NCBI RefSeq assembly: GCF_018613725.1
Contig: NZ_JAGGPS010000042.1
Span: forward strand, 1-64,000
Source of the DNA: Hymenobacter sp. ISL-91
Lineage (GTDB): Bacteria > Bacteroidota > Bacteroidia > Cytophagales > Hymenobacteraceae
Length of the DNA stretch: 64,000 nt
Direction of reading: 5' to 3'
Part shown: positions 43,530-51,751 of the stretch, piece by piece
Layout: every line of letters begins with the position of its first letter
Position numbering within the stretch: position 1 is the first letter of the stretch
Notes under the pieces: generated by a model
Seen by the model: the letters and a program-made list of their open reading frames with translations, nothing else
Database searches by the model: none
What the model was told of the DNA's origin: nothing
Made by a program: the position numbers and the translations under genes

Positions 43530-43814
43530 TTAGGTCACGGTGATGCTGGCCAGATGGCTATAGTCCCGGGCAGTACCCTCTGGGCTCTGGGTCTGCACAT
43601 GTACGTAGTATTCCAGCACCGTGCCGGGGGCAAACACGTCTTCGTCCAGGAAAGGGGAGGGGGCATTCACCGCCACCCGTTGCCACGGGGCTTTTTCCCC
43701 ACCGACGCGGCGAAAGATGTGGGCGCGCGCTGTGCCATGGCTGCCGAAGCTCAGGCGCCGGGCCGCACGCAGCAGGGTAAGCTCACAAGGGGCAGCAGGC
43801 ATGGGCAGAAGCAT
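43530..43814 (-). CDS. Small protein of unknown function
   Basis: 94 residues; Met5 is an alternative start. Contains CELTLLRAARRLSFGSHGTA, APSPFLDEDVFAPGTVLEYY, VHVQTQSPEGTARDYSHLAS, a beta-sandwich-like pattern. No family recognised. Located between the DUF6660-like gene and the second rep gene. Confidence 0.55.
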   Translation of the reverse strand: MLLPMPAAPCELTLLRAARRLSFGSHGTARAHIFRRVGGEKAPWQRVAVNAPSPFLDEDVFAPGTVLEYYVHVQTQSPEGTARDYSHLASITVT

Positions 43815-43930
43815 TCAGCGGTGAGAACGCACGGATTCTCCAAGGGGATAGGTGAAAGCAGCCACAGGAGCAAGCAGCCCCGAGGGGCGCAAGCGAAAAG
43901 AGCCAGGACAAGGTGCCCAACGCCGGCTCG

Positions 43931-44860
43931 CTAGCGCAGGCCCTGCATTTTCAAAAACAGGCCGCCCGGATTCTTGGTGGCCTTGATTTTATCGGTCTTC
44001 AGCTTGTAAATGAAGGCAAACAGCGCATCCACGTGCTTGGGCGACTGGAGAATGTCCTGCACCAGCTTGGGCTCGGCAATGCCCAGCGCTTCCAGGTGCT
44101 TGCGGGCCAGCTGCACCTTGGCATCATCGGCCTCCAGCTCGAAAGGAATGGGGAGCTGCTGCGGGACCTGGGTGTTGACGTAGAACTTGATGCTCTGGTA
44201 GGAGCGGCCTTTCTTGAGCAGCTCGTACTTGATGCGCAGGTCGGTGTGCTCGTTGATTTGATTGGTGGCCACGTCGAGCACGTACTTCTGCAGGGCCGAA
44301 ATCTGGGAGTACTGCTCGGGTTCCTTGCCAGCCGGGTCCTTGAGCTTGAGCATACCCTTGAACTCGTCCAGGGAGTAGGTCTTGGTTTCCCCGATGTCCT
44401 TCCACTGCGAGGCCAGCTGGTAGATGCGCTTGGCGTATTTGCTCGACAAGCTAAAGGCGGCCTGCAGGCGGTAGGAGGTGAAGTTGCTCTTCAGGTCAAT
44501 CAGGAAGGGCCGCATGCGCTCAGATATCTCCAGCTCAATCGTGCCCTCGCCCTTGCGGTACAGCGCCGAGGCCAGCAAACTCACCTGCAGCAGGGTTTTG
44601 CCGTTCTCGATGTGGTAGACACGGCTGTTGAGGTTCTCGGTGGATTCGAGCAGCTGCTTGTAGTTCCAGGTGCGGCCGGTCATCTCCATCAGCTCCTGCA
44701 CCCGGATTTCGTAGATGGTGCCGGCCTTGTCCTGCTTGGTAAGCTTGGAGAGCAGCGAGAAGAAGATGTCCATCTCGCAGGCGCTCATCTCGTAGCGGGC
44801 CGTCGTCAGCGCGTTGTGCTGCCGGATTTCAATCGGGACGGTGGATTCGGGCGCGGCCAT
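43931..44860 (-). CDS. Rep_3-family replication initiator (second replicon)
   Basis: 309 residues. The typical start of Bacteroidota Rep_3 proteins is present: IRQHNALTTARYEMSACEMD, IFFSLLSKLTKQDKAGTIYE. Two winged-helix units follow, with LQAAFSLSSKYAKRIYQLAS, SLDEFKGMLKLKD and LDVATNQINEHTDLRIKYEL. It binds the iterons just upstream (44966-45267) to start plasmid replication. Unlike the initiator at 18391 it has no AP2-like domain and shares little sequence with it, so the window holds two independent replicons. Confidence 0.88.
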   Translation of the reverse strand: MAAPESTVPIEIRQHNALTTARYEMSACEMDIFFSLLSKLTKQDKAGTIYEIRVQELMEMTGRTWNYKQLLESTENLNSRVYHIENGKTLLQVSLLASALYRKGEGTIELEISERMRPFLIDLKSNFTSYRLQAAFSLSSKYAKRIYQLASQWKDIGETKTYSLDEFKGMLKLKDPAGKEPEQYSQISALQKYVLDVATNQINEHTDLRIKYELLKKGRSYQSIKFYVNTQVPQQLPIPFELEADDAKVQLARKHLEALGIAEPKLVQDILQSPKHVDALFAFIYKLKTDKIKATKNPGGLFLKMQGLR

Positions 44861-44965
44861 ACGCAGCTACTGGGGTGATACAAAGCAAACATACGGCTTA
44901 AATCGGAAACTAATAGAGCCAAATCCTGAATCTATGAGCAAGGAACAGGCGCGGGACCGAGGCGG

Positions 44966-45267
44966 CTTATAAAAGCTATTAGTTAGACTTATGAAACCTA
45001 TTAGTTAGCGCGGCGCGAGCTTTCCGCGAGACTTATAAAAGCTATTAGTTCAGCGCCGTCAGGGTAGGGCTGCTACCGAGTCCACACCCGGAGTGACTTA
45101 TAAAATCTATTAGTTGGGCCCAGGCATCGAATTAATAGCCTATGAGAGGATGTTCTATTAATCAGCTTATGAAAGCTATTAGCTGGGCTTATAAAACCTA
45201 TTAGTCCGCTTATAAAACCTATTACTTGGCTTATAAAACCTATTAGCTCGCTTATAAAACCTATTAC
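44966..45267 (-). repeat. Iteron array of the second replicon
   Basis: Nine 17 bp units of the form CTTATAAAACCTATTAG start at 44966, 44988, 45032, 45097, 45166, 45188, 45209, 45230 and 45251. The commonest variants have AGC or ATC for ACC, and ATG for ATA. Steps are 21-22 bp or near multiples, so Rep binds the same DNA face. They end about 100 bases upstream of the rep start. This is an origin of replication. Confidence 0.9.
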
Positions 45268-46020
45268 TGAAGCGGCTTAAGTTGCTGTAGTACAAAAAGT
45301 TGTGGCCCCTGCAAATACCTTAAATACTTAAAATACTCACAAGCTTGTTGAAGCTGGAGTACAAAAGCTTTTAAAGTGGTGGTTTAGGCCGATACCCGAA
45401 CGAAAACAACAAAAAAGTGAGTCTAAATAAGCACAAAATGGGATTGCACTTTTTAAAGATTTTTTTACCTTTTTCTACTATTTAGAACATTCCTATTAAC
45501 TCCAAAGGTACTTGAAAACTACGCTGAAAGCTCACCAAGGCCTCATTAATAGATTTTATAAGTCTCGCAGGTTTGCTTCGCCAGCATCTTCAGCGGCTGC
45601 TGCAGCAGGCCAGTAGGGAGCCCCTAACCATGAAAATGGTGCCCACAAGAACCCCAGGGCTTATAAAATCTATTTTTTAGCAGACCTACCAGCCTACAGT
45701 CGAGCTAAGCGTTTTCGTGAACTAATAGGTTTTATAAGCCGGAAAGCGAAGTAGTAGCACCTGATGGGCGGTTATTGAACGCTATGCAAGGCCTTACGGA
45801 GGAGTTAACCCGCCGGCCCTAACCATAGCAGGTGTAGTGGTAAGGGCTAAAAAAGGGCTCCTGCATACCCGAAAAGGGCATTAGGCCGTAGGTAGCATCG
45901 ATTTGACCTGTTTCCTTTGCCTTAGAATTACCCTCTGTCCCCGTCCTGGCCAGTTGCTTACGCGCCTTTTACTGCGGATGCCCGGGGCCGGCTATCAAAT
46001 CGAAGCTTCCTTTCTGCCGC
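45268..46020. repeat. Origin-distal region with scattered and inverted iterons
   Basis: No gene is seen. AT-rich sequence at 45421-45490 is a candidate melting region. Three further iteron copies occur: inverse at 45546-45562, direct at 45660-45676 and inverse at 45722-45738. Inverse-orientation iterons away from the main array are typical of copy-number control by handcuffing. The rest up to 46020 shows nothing recognisable. Confidence 0.6.
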
Positions 46021-46473
46021 ATGCTCATCGACCTTGACGCCCTGTACACCCTGCCCGATGTCATTCATGCCCTGCCGTTTTACCTCTACGATGATGTAAA
46101 GCGCCAGCCGGCCCGCTGCGAGCTGGTGGTACACCCGGCCCACGGCTGGACCGTGGCCACGGAGCTGGAGCTGGGAGCCGTCGGCAGCCTGATGCAATGC
46201 CCGGTCACGCTCGCGGCCAAGGTGTGCCAGCAGTATGGCATTGCGCCCGGCGCGCTCTCGCTCTTTACCCGCTACGCCTATTCCTCGAATTACGAAAACG
46301 TGTACGCCGTGCGCTTTGGCCACGGCGAGCGGGACTTGTTCAACGACGTGAGCTTCCTGGCCCCGCGGCGGGACATGCTCAGCCCCGAGGACGTCGCGGC
46401 CCTGGTGCAGGCCCTGCAGCAAGGCAAGGCACCGGCCCCTAACTGGCGGGCACTGGCCACACCAGCTTCGTAG
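46021..46473 (+). CDS. Protein of unknown function
   Basis: 150 residues, soluble, no signal peptide. Contains MLIDLDALYTLPDVIHALPF, CELVVHPAHGWTVATELELG and NYENVYAVRFGHGERDLFND. Sensible composition and a clean start, but no family recognised. First rightward gene after the second origin, separate from its neighbours. Confidence 0.6.
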   Translation: MLIDLDALYTLPDVIHALPFYLYDDVKRQPARCELVVHPAHGWTVATELELGAVGSLMQCPVTLAAKVCQQYGIAPGALSLFTRYAYSSNYENVYAVRFGHGERDLFNDVSFLAPRRDMLSPEDVAALVQALQQGKAPAPNWRALATPAS

Positions 46474-46597
46474 AGCAGCCCCGTATTACTCAGTAGCCTT
46501 AAAATCATCCACGCCAGACGAGGATTAACCTGGCTCAGCACCTTTACAATGGCTCCTGAACTCAGCAGGGCAGGGCCATAACCAACACCTACCACCC

Positions 46598-46972
46598 ATG
46601 AATGAAAAAGAAGAAGTAACGAGCCTGGTCGAAGCAGCTCCGCTGCCCTTTCCGGACCTGAGTTTGACCGTTTCCTACGCCGATGCACTGCTGTATGCAC
46701 AGGGCAGGCTGAAAATGCTGGGCAGCGGGGAATTGAAGCCGTTTTGTGAGACGCACCAGCTTACCTACACCAACATTGTCAACCTGAAAAACGGCAAGCT
46801 TAAGCGCGAGGAGCCCCGCCTCGTGCAGCGCGTGCTCGTTAGCCTGGGCATACCTGCGCAGCAGTTGCGCTTTCCCCTGACAAGTAAGACCACGTGGTTT
46901 GTGTTGCCGGATGCTGAGGCGCTGGCCTCCTTTCAGGCGCAGCTCCATTTTCTCACGGCATCGAAGGCTTAA
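46598..46972 (+). CDS. Small helix-turn-helix-like protein
   Basis: 124 residues. Residues about 28-85 (YADALLYAQGRLKMLGSGEL, KPFCETHQLTYTNIVNLKNG, VQRVLVSLGIPAQQLRF) resemble a helix-turn-helix DNA-binding region of cI/XRE style. The C-terminal part is short. No family is certain. It lies 125 bases after the previous gene on the same strand. Confidence 0.55.
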   Translation: MNEKEEVTSLVEAAPLPFPDLSLTVSYADALLYAQGRLKMLGSGELKPFCETHQLTYTNIVNLKNGKLKREEPRLVQRVLVSLGIPAQQLRFPLTSKTTWFVLPDAEALASFQAQLHFLTASKA

Positions 46973-47049
46973 GGAACCGCGGGTGGTTGGTGAGAGGAAC
47001 ACACTGCAACTAACACCACAGCACATGAACCACGTATTAAACCGCCGGG

Positions 47050-47628
47050 CTACGGCAACTCAACTGGTCCAGGTTGCCGTAACACCCATACATCGTGCGT
47101 GACAGCCACTATGGCTTCACCTCGTTGCGTCATGCCTGCCATCGCCAGTAAATAGCCGAACCGATTATGACCTTCGATTAACTGGTGAGGCACTACCAAC
47201 TCTTTATCCGGTGGCAACGGGCCTATCGAGGTTACATCCAGCACTACGGGTGGGGTGCGCCATGTGCCATGTTCCTTCCAGTGGACTAGGTCCCGGTTAG
47301 TGCAGCAAAACTCCTCGAAGTCTTGGCACCGCTCTCGGGTCTGGACACAATCTCGATATTCTTCCACTACGTACAAGCTCAGCAGAGCCTGCGTCGGCCA
47401 CTGCTCCAAGCTAAAGAGTAAGTGGTCGAAATCCAGCCAAGCATAGTTTCGTAGCGTAACGTATTCGCCCTGCAGCCCATGAATCCACTGCTTTAGCACC
47501 GCTCTGGGTACGTTGGGCACCAAGGGATGAACACGCTGATAGTATGCGTCAAACTCCCACATCGTCCGTTCATCCGGCAAAGCAGTCAAGCGTTTCCAGG
47601 AAGGGGAGAAATCAGCTGGTTGTTTCAT
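47050..47628 (-). CDS. ParB/sulfiredoxin-fold-like protein, tentative
   Basis: 192 residues. The C-terminal third has DKELVVPHQLIEGHNRFGYL, LAMAGM...VAVTHDVWVLR. LIEGHNRFGYL recalls the (E/D)GHxR motif of ParB-like nuclease folds. The N-terminal two thirds are helical and aromatic-rich (AYYQRVHPLVPNVPRAVLKQ, WLDFDHLLFSLEQWPTQALL) with no recognised domain. It starts 9 bases after the exonuclease stop on the same strand and should be co-expressed with it. Role unknown. Confidence 0.55.
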   Translation of the reverse strand: MKQPADFSPSWKRLTALPDERTMWEFDAYYQRVHPLVPNVPRAVLKQWIHGLQGEYVTLRNYAWLDFDHLLFSLEQWPTQALLSLYVVEEYRDCVQTRERCQDFEEFCCTNRDLVHWKEHGTWRTPPVVLDVTSIGPLPPDKELVVPHQLIEGHNRFGYLLAMAGMTQRGEAIVAVTHDVWVLRQPGPVELP

Positions 47629-47637
47629 CTAGGCTTT

Positions 47638-48552
47638 CTACAGATTACGAAGGAAGTCTACTTCAGATAGAATTTCCAACCCAGCGCCTTTCTCGATGAG
47701 CTTAACGGCTTTCTCCTGTTTGCTACTCATGCCGTCATCACCGACAATGCGGTAATCCTGCTGCCCAACCACCAGAAAGCAGGTGTCCTTAGTGACGCCG
47801 TTACTGTTAATTCCACCAATGTTGGCAATGAGCTGCTGCGCACTGGCACGCTGCATGGAAGAGAGGGTACCGGTGAATACCACACTGCGGCCGTAGAACA
47901 GGTTGTCAGGTTTATGCTTGGCTGGGTCCCCCTTAATCAGGCTCGGATCTTTAGACAGGTAAATACGCCGCGTTATGCAGGGGTTGTAGCCATCTGGACG
48001 CAGCTGACCTATGTTAGTTAGCAGCCTTTCAGCAAAGTCGTCCTGACACGTGACGCCAGCATGGGCAAAGGTTTTCAACGCCAACTGCGCGCAAGCTTGC
48101 GCATCACTAGCCGCGCGGTGGTGCTGCAGCGGGATGCCGTGAAATTTGCAGAGAGTATGCAAATCGTAGGCGGGAAGCCCAGTCCATACTTTCTTCGAGA
48201 AAATATAACTGCAGACGTACTGCAAAGAAGGGAAAGGCAACTCATACGCTTCTAACGTCCGGCGCAACACGCTGAAATCGAAGCCAGCATTGTGAGCTAC
48301 TAATAACTGACCTTCCAGCAGTGGCTGCAATTCTGGCCACAGTTCGGCCCAGGTAGGCTGGTCAGCTACGTCGGAGGGATAAATGCCGTGAATGGAGATG
48401 TTAAACGGGTCGAAGTAAGGATAGGAAGGGGGCTTTACCAACCAGGATTTGGTGCCGGTAATCTGACCGTCTTCCACGAAAGCCAAGCCTATTTCGCAGG
48501 CACTGTCGCGGTCGGCCGTAGCAGTTTCAAAATCAATAGCAATAAACTTCAT
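47638..48552 (-). CDS. DEDDh 3'-5' exonuclease with C-terminal BRCT domain
   Basis: 304 residues. Residues 1-165 form a DnaQ-like exonuclease: FIAIDFETAT (first acidic pair), LLVAHNAGFDFSVLRRTLEA, and HHRAASDAQACAQLAL (His and last Asp). Residues about 215-304 are a BRCT domain: GRSVVFTGTLSSMQRASAQQ, and CFLVVGQQDY...SSKQEKAVKLIEKG. Such enzymes trim DNA 3' ends in repair or act in defence. It lies downstream of a truncated helicase and upstream of a ParB-like gene, all leftward, suggesting a three-gene unit. Confidence 0.85.
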   Translation of the reverse strand: MKFIAIDFETATADRDSACEIGLAFVEDGQITGTKSWLVKPPSYPYFDPFNISIHGIYPSDVADQPTWAELWPELQPLLEGQLLVAHNAGFDFSVLRRTLEAYELPFPSLQYVCSYIFSKKVWTGLPAYDLHTLCKFHGIPLQHHRAASDAQACAQLALKTFAHAGVTCQDDFAERLLTNIGQLRPDGYNPCITRRIYLSKDPSLIKGDPAKHKPDNLFYGRSVVFTGTLSSMQRASAQQLIANIGGINSNGVTKDTCFLVVGQQDYRIVGDDGMSSKQEKAVKLIEKGAGLEILSEVDFLRNL

Positions 48553-48669
48553 AAGCAGCCGAGAATAGTAAGGTTAAAGTGTGGAAGTGAAGCAAATACA
48601 AGGTAAATATGCGGGGTTAACCGTTGCTTCCACAAGCAAGATGATTGCAAATTCACCAATTCCACACGG

Positions 48670-49454
48670 CTAGGATGCCCTCGATGTTTTGGACAATCTA
48701 GTGAGATGCTGCTTTTCCCATACAGGCCCTATTGCTTGACTTCTTTCAAGGCCGAATAACTCAATGGCAGCCGGTTCAACTGCTGCCCATGGAAGCGACG
48801 GGTCCACAATGCCATGGCGCGCAAGCAACAGTATTTCCCCGCGATTCAGAGTCGGTACCTTCAGCAAGGGGAGCGCCGAGGCTGGTAAGCCAACCTCCAG
48901 ACGAGTGGTTAACAAATTCAGAGCCTCATCTTCCAAGAGCAACATAGGGTGCAAAGCTTGGACAATGGGAACAACTGAGCGGAAATGATAGCGTGTTGCA
49001 TCTGCAATACGACGCACATCCCCGTAGCTTACCGGCACGAATGAGGAATTGGTGTACGCCTGCTCCAGACTTTCCAAAGAATCGCCCTCAAGCCAAGCTT
49101 CTACCAAGAGGGCCCGTTTAGCTCGGCGTAAATAGGCTAGCTGGTCGGGAAGGGAACGTTGGTAGAGTTGCACCAGGTCGTTGCCGACTTTTTGAGCCGC
49201 GTGATATGGCCACGTCTTCTCCTTGTTGCCGTTTTTAAAGAGTGGCGTGTAGGTCTCATCCAGCTCCGGCAGCGCCTGCGTCAGAGCCATCAGCCGCTCA
49301 AGTGTAATGGTGGTTGGGTTCAACAATTTCAGAAAGTGCAGTAGGCGCAGGATAGATTCAAAAGACAGCGAAGAATTGGCGCAGGCAAACCCTATCAAGG
49401 TCAACTGGAGCATGGAGCCCTCCTGCTCGGCGATGCCAGCCCGAATCAATGATA
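48670..49454 (-). pseudogene. Superfamily 2 (Ski2-like) helicase, C-terminal fragment
   Basis: About 260 codons remain. SSFVPVSYGDVRRIADATRY and LLTTRLEVGLPASALPLLKV, then LNRGEILLLARHGI, match the C-terminal winged-helix and helix-hairpin-helix region of Ski2-like DNA helicases. The N-terminal ATPase is missing: at 49455 the frame enters a Tn3-type terminal repeat, and the ATG at 49497 plus the first 14 codons are transposon sequence. The other half is not found beyond the element. I read it as a broken gene, though a fragment could still be expressed. Confidence 0.7.
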
Positions 49455-49728
49455 GGGGTAGCGCAAGAGTTGGAACAGAAATTCCCGTTAAGCCCATTTG
49501 CTTACCAAAAAAAGGCTGATTTGTCTCAATAAGTCAACTATCCAAGCTGCAAGGAGCCTTTGATAGGTGAGATGACCAAAAGCTACAAGCCAGCCTAGCC
49601 GGAACGGGTTGTTCTCAAAAATAGCCTCGGTAGCGCTAAAACGCCCGTATTCTGAGACGCCCGGCCCCCGCCAAAATTCGACCAACCGGCCTTAGCGTTG
49701 TTTTCCGTTCCTACTCTAGTGCGACCCC
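49455..49728 (-). mobile_element. Tn3-derived remnant/miniature element (274 bp)
   Basis: The left end, GGGGTAGCGCAAGAGTTGGA at 49455, is almost identical to the terminal repeat of the complete Tn3-family element. The right end, read backward from 49728 (GGGGTCGCACTAGAGTAGGA), and about 100 inner bases resemble the left end and res region of that element (compare 19628-19730). So it has an IRR-type and an IRL-type end in inverted orientation relative to the complete copy and no transposase. Flanking 5-mers TGATA and TTAGT do not match. Confidence 0.75.
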
Positions 49729-49761
49729 TTAGTGTACAGCTTTTCCTCCGCTCTTTTCCCG

Positions 49762-49974
49762 TCACAGCATGTGGCCTGCGCTGAAACCAGCACCAATGAT
49801 GAGTAGGGGCTCGGAATTGTGATGCCAGGGGCACTGGCCAGCAGTTGTACCTTGCCAGTCTATGAACTGCGAAGGCTCAACCAGCGACAAGCCCGACAAC
49901 TCACCCAATGCGGCATGGCCCTGGTCAAAAAAGCGTAGCCACCACCCGGGAATGAATAATCCTTCGCCTGACAA
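49762..49974 (-). CDS. Possible small gene or fragment
   Basis: Starting from a TTG at about 49974, 70 codons read GEGLFIPGWWLRFFDQGHAA and WQGTTAGQCPWHHNSEPLLI. The composition is protein-like, but there is no ATG, the frame is closed 8 codons upstream, and no family is recognised. It may be the remains of a gene broken by rearrangement at the Tn3 remnant. Confidence 0.3.
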   Translation of the reverse strand: MSGEGLFIPGWWLRFFDQGHAALGELSGLSLVEPSQFIDWQGTTAGQCPWHHNSEPLLIIGAGFSAGHML

Positions 49975-50114
49975 GGCATTCTCAGGGCGCTAAGACCTGC
50001 CCTGCGCGGCGGTTGCTCTGAGGGCATCGGCCAGACAAACCACGCCTACCCCTTGCTACGAAATGGACTGCCTGCTGAAGTTCTTCTTCCAGTCAATCCG
50101 CTCTTCCGTCCTCA

Positions 50115-50885
50115 TTACTCGACTACCTCAAGGCCCAGTAGCTTCCGCACCCCGTTGTACAAGCGACGAATACGGGAGTTCCGGTAGCACTCCTGGCAGT
50201 GGCTGAAGTTCCACAAGCAGTCCACCGTATCCGTGAACATGTGGAAAAGCAAGCCCACAGCGACAATTTGCGTTGCCGGCCACAGGAGCAGCAGCGCATA
50301 CACCGGTATGATATGAAAGGAGTGCAGCGGATGGTACCCCACGCTGCAGCGCAGCGGGTCGAAGATGGGTTTGGCCAGCAGGTGGTCCAGGTCAATGGCC
50401 ATGGTGGCCAACATAACCAGGTAAGCGGTCTGCCACACCAAGGGAAAAAACACCAGCGCCAACACGAGCGGAAAAACAAAGTGCAGGCCATAATGGACCA
50501 GCGTTTGGGCGCTAAAGAGCTTGGGTGAGGCATACTGGCCGGGCCCGGGTGGGGCCATCGGCCGGATGGCGCTGCTGACGGTATCTGTGGGCGTTGCTTT
50601 AGCGTGCCTGCTGCCCGGCCTGACTGCCGGTTCCTTCTTCTTAGCCACGCGGTCGCGCGTGCCGGAGGACGTAGCGCGCTCTTCCGCCTTTACCCGTCCC
50701 TGCTGGGTAATGGGCTGCTCCCGGGCAGGGGTGACTGCCGCTGTATCACCGCGCTGGGCCTGTGGCGGGTGGTGGTACCCGGGGGCGGCCGAAAACGTAG
50801 GGACGACAGCCGATGACCGGCAACCGGCTAAGACCACACCGGTTGCCAAGACTAGAATGAGGCAGAAAGCAGGTAATGCGAGCAT
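50115..50885 (-). CDS. Lipoprotein-type protein with DUF6122 membrane domain
   Basis: 256 residues from the ATG at 50885, where a lipoprotein signal begins (LALPAFCLILVLATGVVLAG then Cys). A 100-residue Pro/Ala/Lys-rich linker follows, then a DUF6122 domain: LVHYGLHFVFPLVLALVFFP, MAIDLDHLLAKPIFDPLRCS, VGYHPLHSFHIIPVYALLLL, FHMFTDTVDCLW. The conserved Asp/His pairs in membrane helices suggest a metal-dependent membrane hydrolase of the YdjM-like fold. Usual DUF6122 proteins are only about 110 residues, so the lipoprotein extension is unusual and may be a fusion. Confidence 0.7.
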   Translation of the reverse strand: MLALPAFCLILVLATGVVLAGCRSSAVVPTFSAAPGYHHPPQAQRGDTAAVTPAREQPITQQGRVKAEERATSSGTRDRVAKKKEPAVRPGSRHAKATPTDTVSSAIRPMAPPGPGQYASPKLFSAQTLVHYGLHFVFPLVLALVFFPLVWQTAYLVMLATMAIDLDHLLAKPIFDPLRCSVGYHPLHSFHIIPVYALLLLWPATQIVAVGLLFHMFTDTVDCLWNFSHCQECYRNSRIRRLYNGVRKLLGLEVVE

Positions 50886-50988
50886 GGGGGTTGTTAGGGC
50901 CACGTAGCGGGCGACGGTGGCCACCTCGGCCGGTAGCGGACTCAGGCCGCCGGATAGTGCTCTTGGCCGCCCACCGTACCCTAAAAGC

Positions 50989-51020
50989 AAAAAGGCAGCT
51001 CCGCGAGAGCTGCCTTTTTT
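50989..51020 (-). terminator. Intrinsic terminator after the leftward DUF305 gene
   Basis: AAAAAGGCAGCTC pairs with GAGCTGCCTTTTT around a 5-base loop, with T-runs on both strands. It lies 17 bases beyond the DUF305 stop. Confidence 0.85.
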
Positions 51021-51036
51021 GTGGCTAAGCCAAGAC

Positions 51037-51657
51037 CTAGCGGTTGCGCGTGAGCCAGTTCCGCAGCGTAGCAATCTCCTGACGCTGGTCGGCAATAATT
51101 GCCTGCGCCAGCTGGCGCATCGTGGCGTTGCGGCCGTGCTGGAGCAGCGCTTCCGAGTTGTCGATAGCCGCCTGGTGGTGGTCAATCATCATCTCGGCGT
51201 AGTCCACGTCCGTGCGCATGGTCATGGTACGCGCGTCGGTGGCGGCCATCATGCGGTCCATGTTGGTTTTCTGGATTTGGTTGAACTGCGGTACCAGCGG
51301 CTGCGTGGGCTGGTGGCTGCTCAGGAACGAGTTGAACTGCGTGATTTCGGCGCGTTGCTTGGTGATGACGTCCTGGGCGATGGTTTTCATCTCCTGGTTG
51401 CTGCCCGCGCGGAGTTCTTCCTCGCTCATCTTGATGGCCGCGTCGTGGTGCAGCACCATCTGGGCGGCAAAGTCGTGGTCCGGGTCCTGGGTCTTGGCCT
51501 GCGCGTCCATCTGCGTCATCATGTCCATCATGATTTTCATCAGCGGAGTGTCGTGCTTCATGTCGTCCATGTCGTGGCCTTTTTTACAGGCCGAAAACAG
51601 GGAAACCAGCACAAGCAGAGACAAAATAGGCAAACGGAATAAGCGGTTCATGTGCAC
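51037..51657 (-). CDS. DUF305 lipoprotein (copy 1)
   Basis: 206 residues; Met3 (51651) is also possible. Lipoprotein signal LSLLVLVSLFSAC. The mature part has two DUF305 half-units: DPDHDFAAQMVLHHDAAIKM and VDYAEMMIDHHQAAIDNSEA, each a four-helix ferritin-like piece with clustered His/Met for metal binding. The family is linked to copper handling in the periplasm. Its promoter region contains a copy of the CTTGCATAATTT motif shared with the copA promoter region. Confidence 0.82.
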   Translation of the reverse strand: MHMNRLFRLPILSLLVLVSLFSACKKGHDMDDMKHDTPLMKIMMDMMTQMDAQAKTQDPDHDFAAQMVLHHDAAIKMSEEELRAGSNQEMKTIAQDVITKQRAEITQFNSFLSSHQPTQPLVPQFNQIQKTNMDRMMAATDARTMTMRTDVDYAEMMIDHHQAAIDNSEALLQHGRNATMRQLAQAIIADQRQEIATLRNWLTRNR

Positions 51658-51732
51658 GGTCGGTGGGGTCTGGTGGTGAACAATATAAACGCCCTGGCTA
51701 CCCGCCCGGTTTTTACACCGTTGGCCTTTTTG

Positions 51733-51751
51733 CTTGCATAATTTCCGAGGC
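51733..51751 (+). promoter_or_regulatory. CTTGCATAATTT motif upstream of the DUF305 gene
   Basis: CTTGCATAATTTCCGAGGC overlaps the stop of the AraC-type gene and lies about 80 bases upstream of the DUF305 start. The same word occurs at 55158 and 55214 in the copA promoter region, suggesting a common regulator. Confidence 0.55.

Noticed and set aside
44966..45738. Possible CRISPR array
   Set aside because: Units are 17 bp with only 4-5 base gaps at 21-22 bp spacing, vary internally, occur in both orientations and sit upstream of a Rep_3 gene; they are iterons. No cas genes are present.
49488..49685. 65-codon minus-strand frame with a hydrophobic end inside the Tn3 remnant
   Set aside because: It bridges the two halves of an internally deleted element and ends in the terminal repeat; it is most simply a junction artefact.
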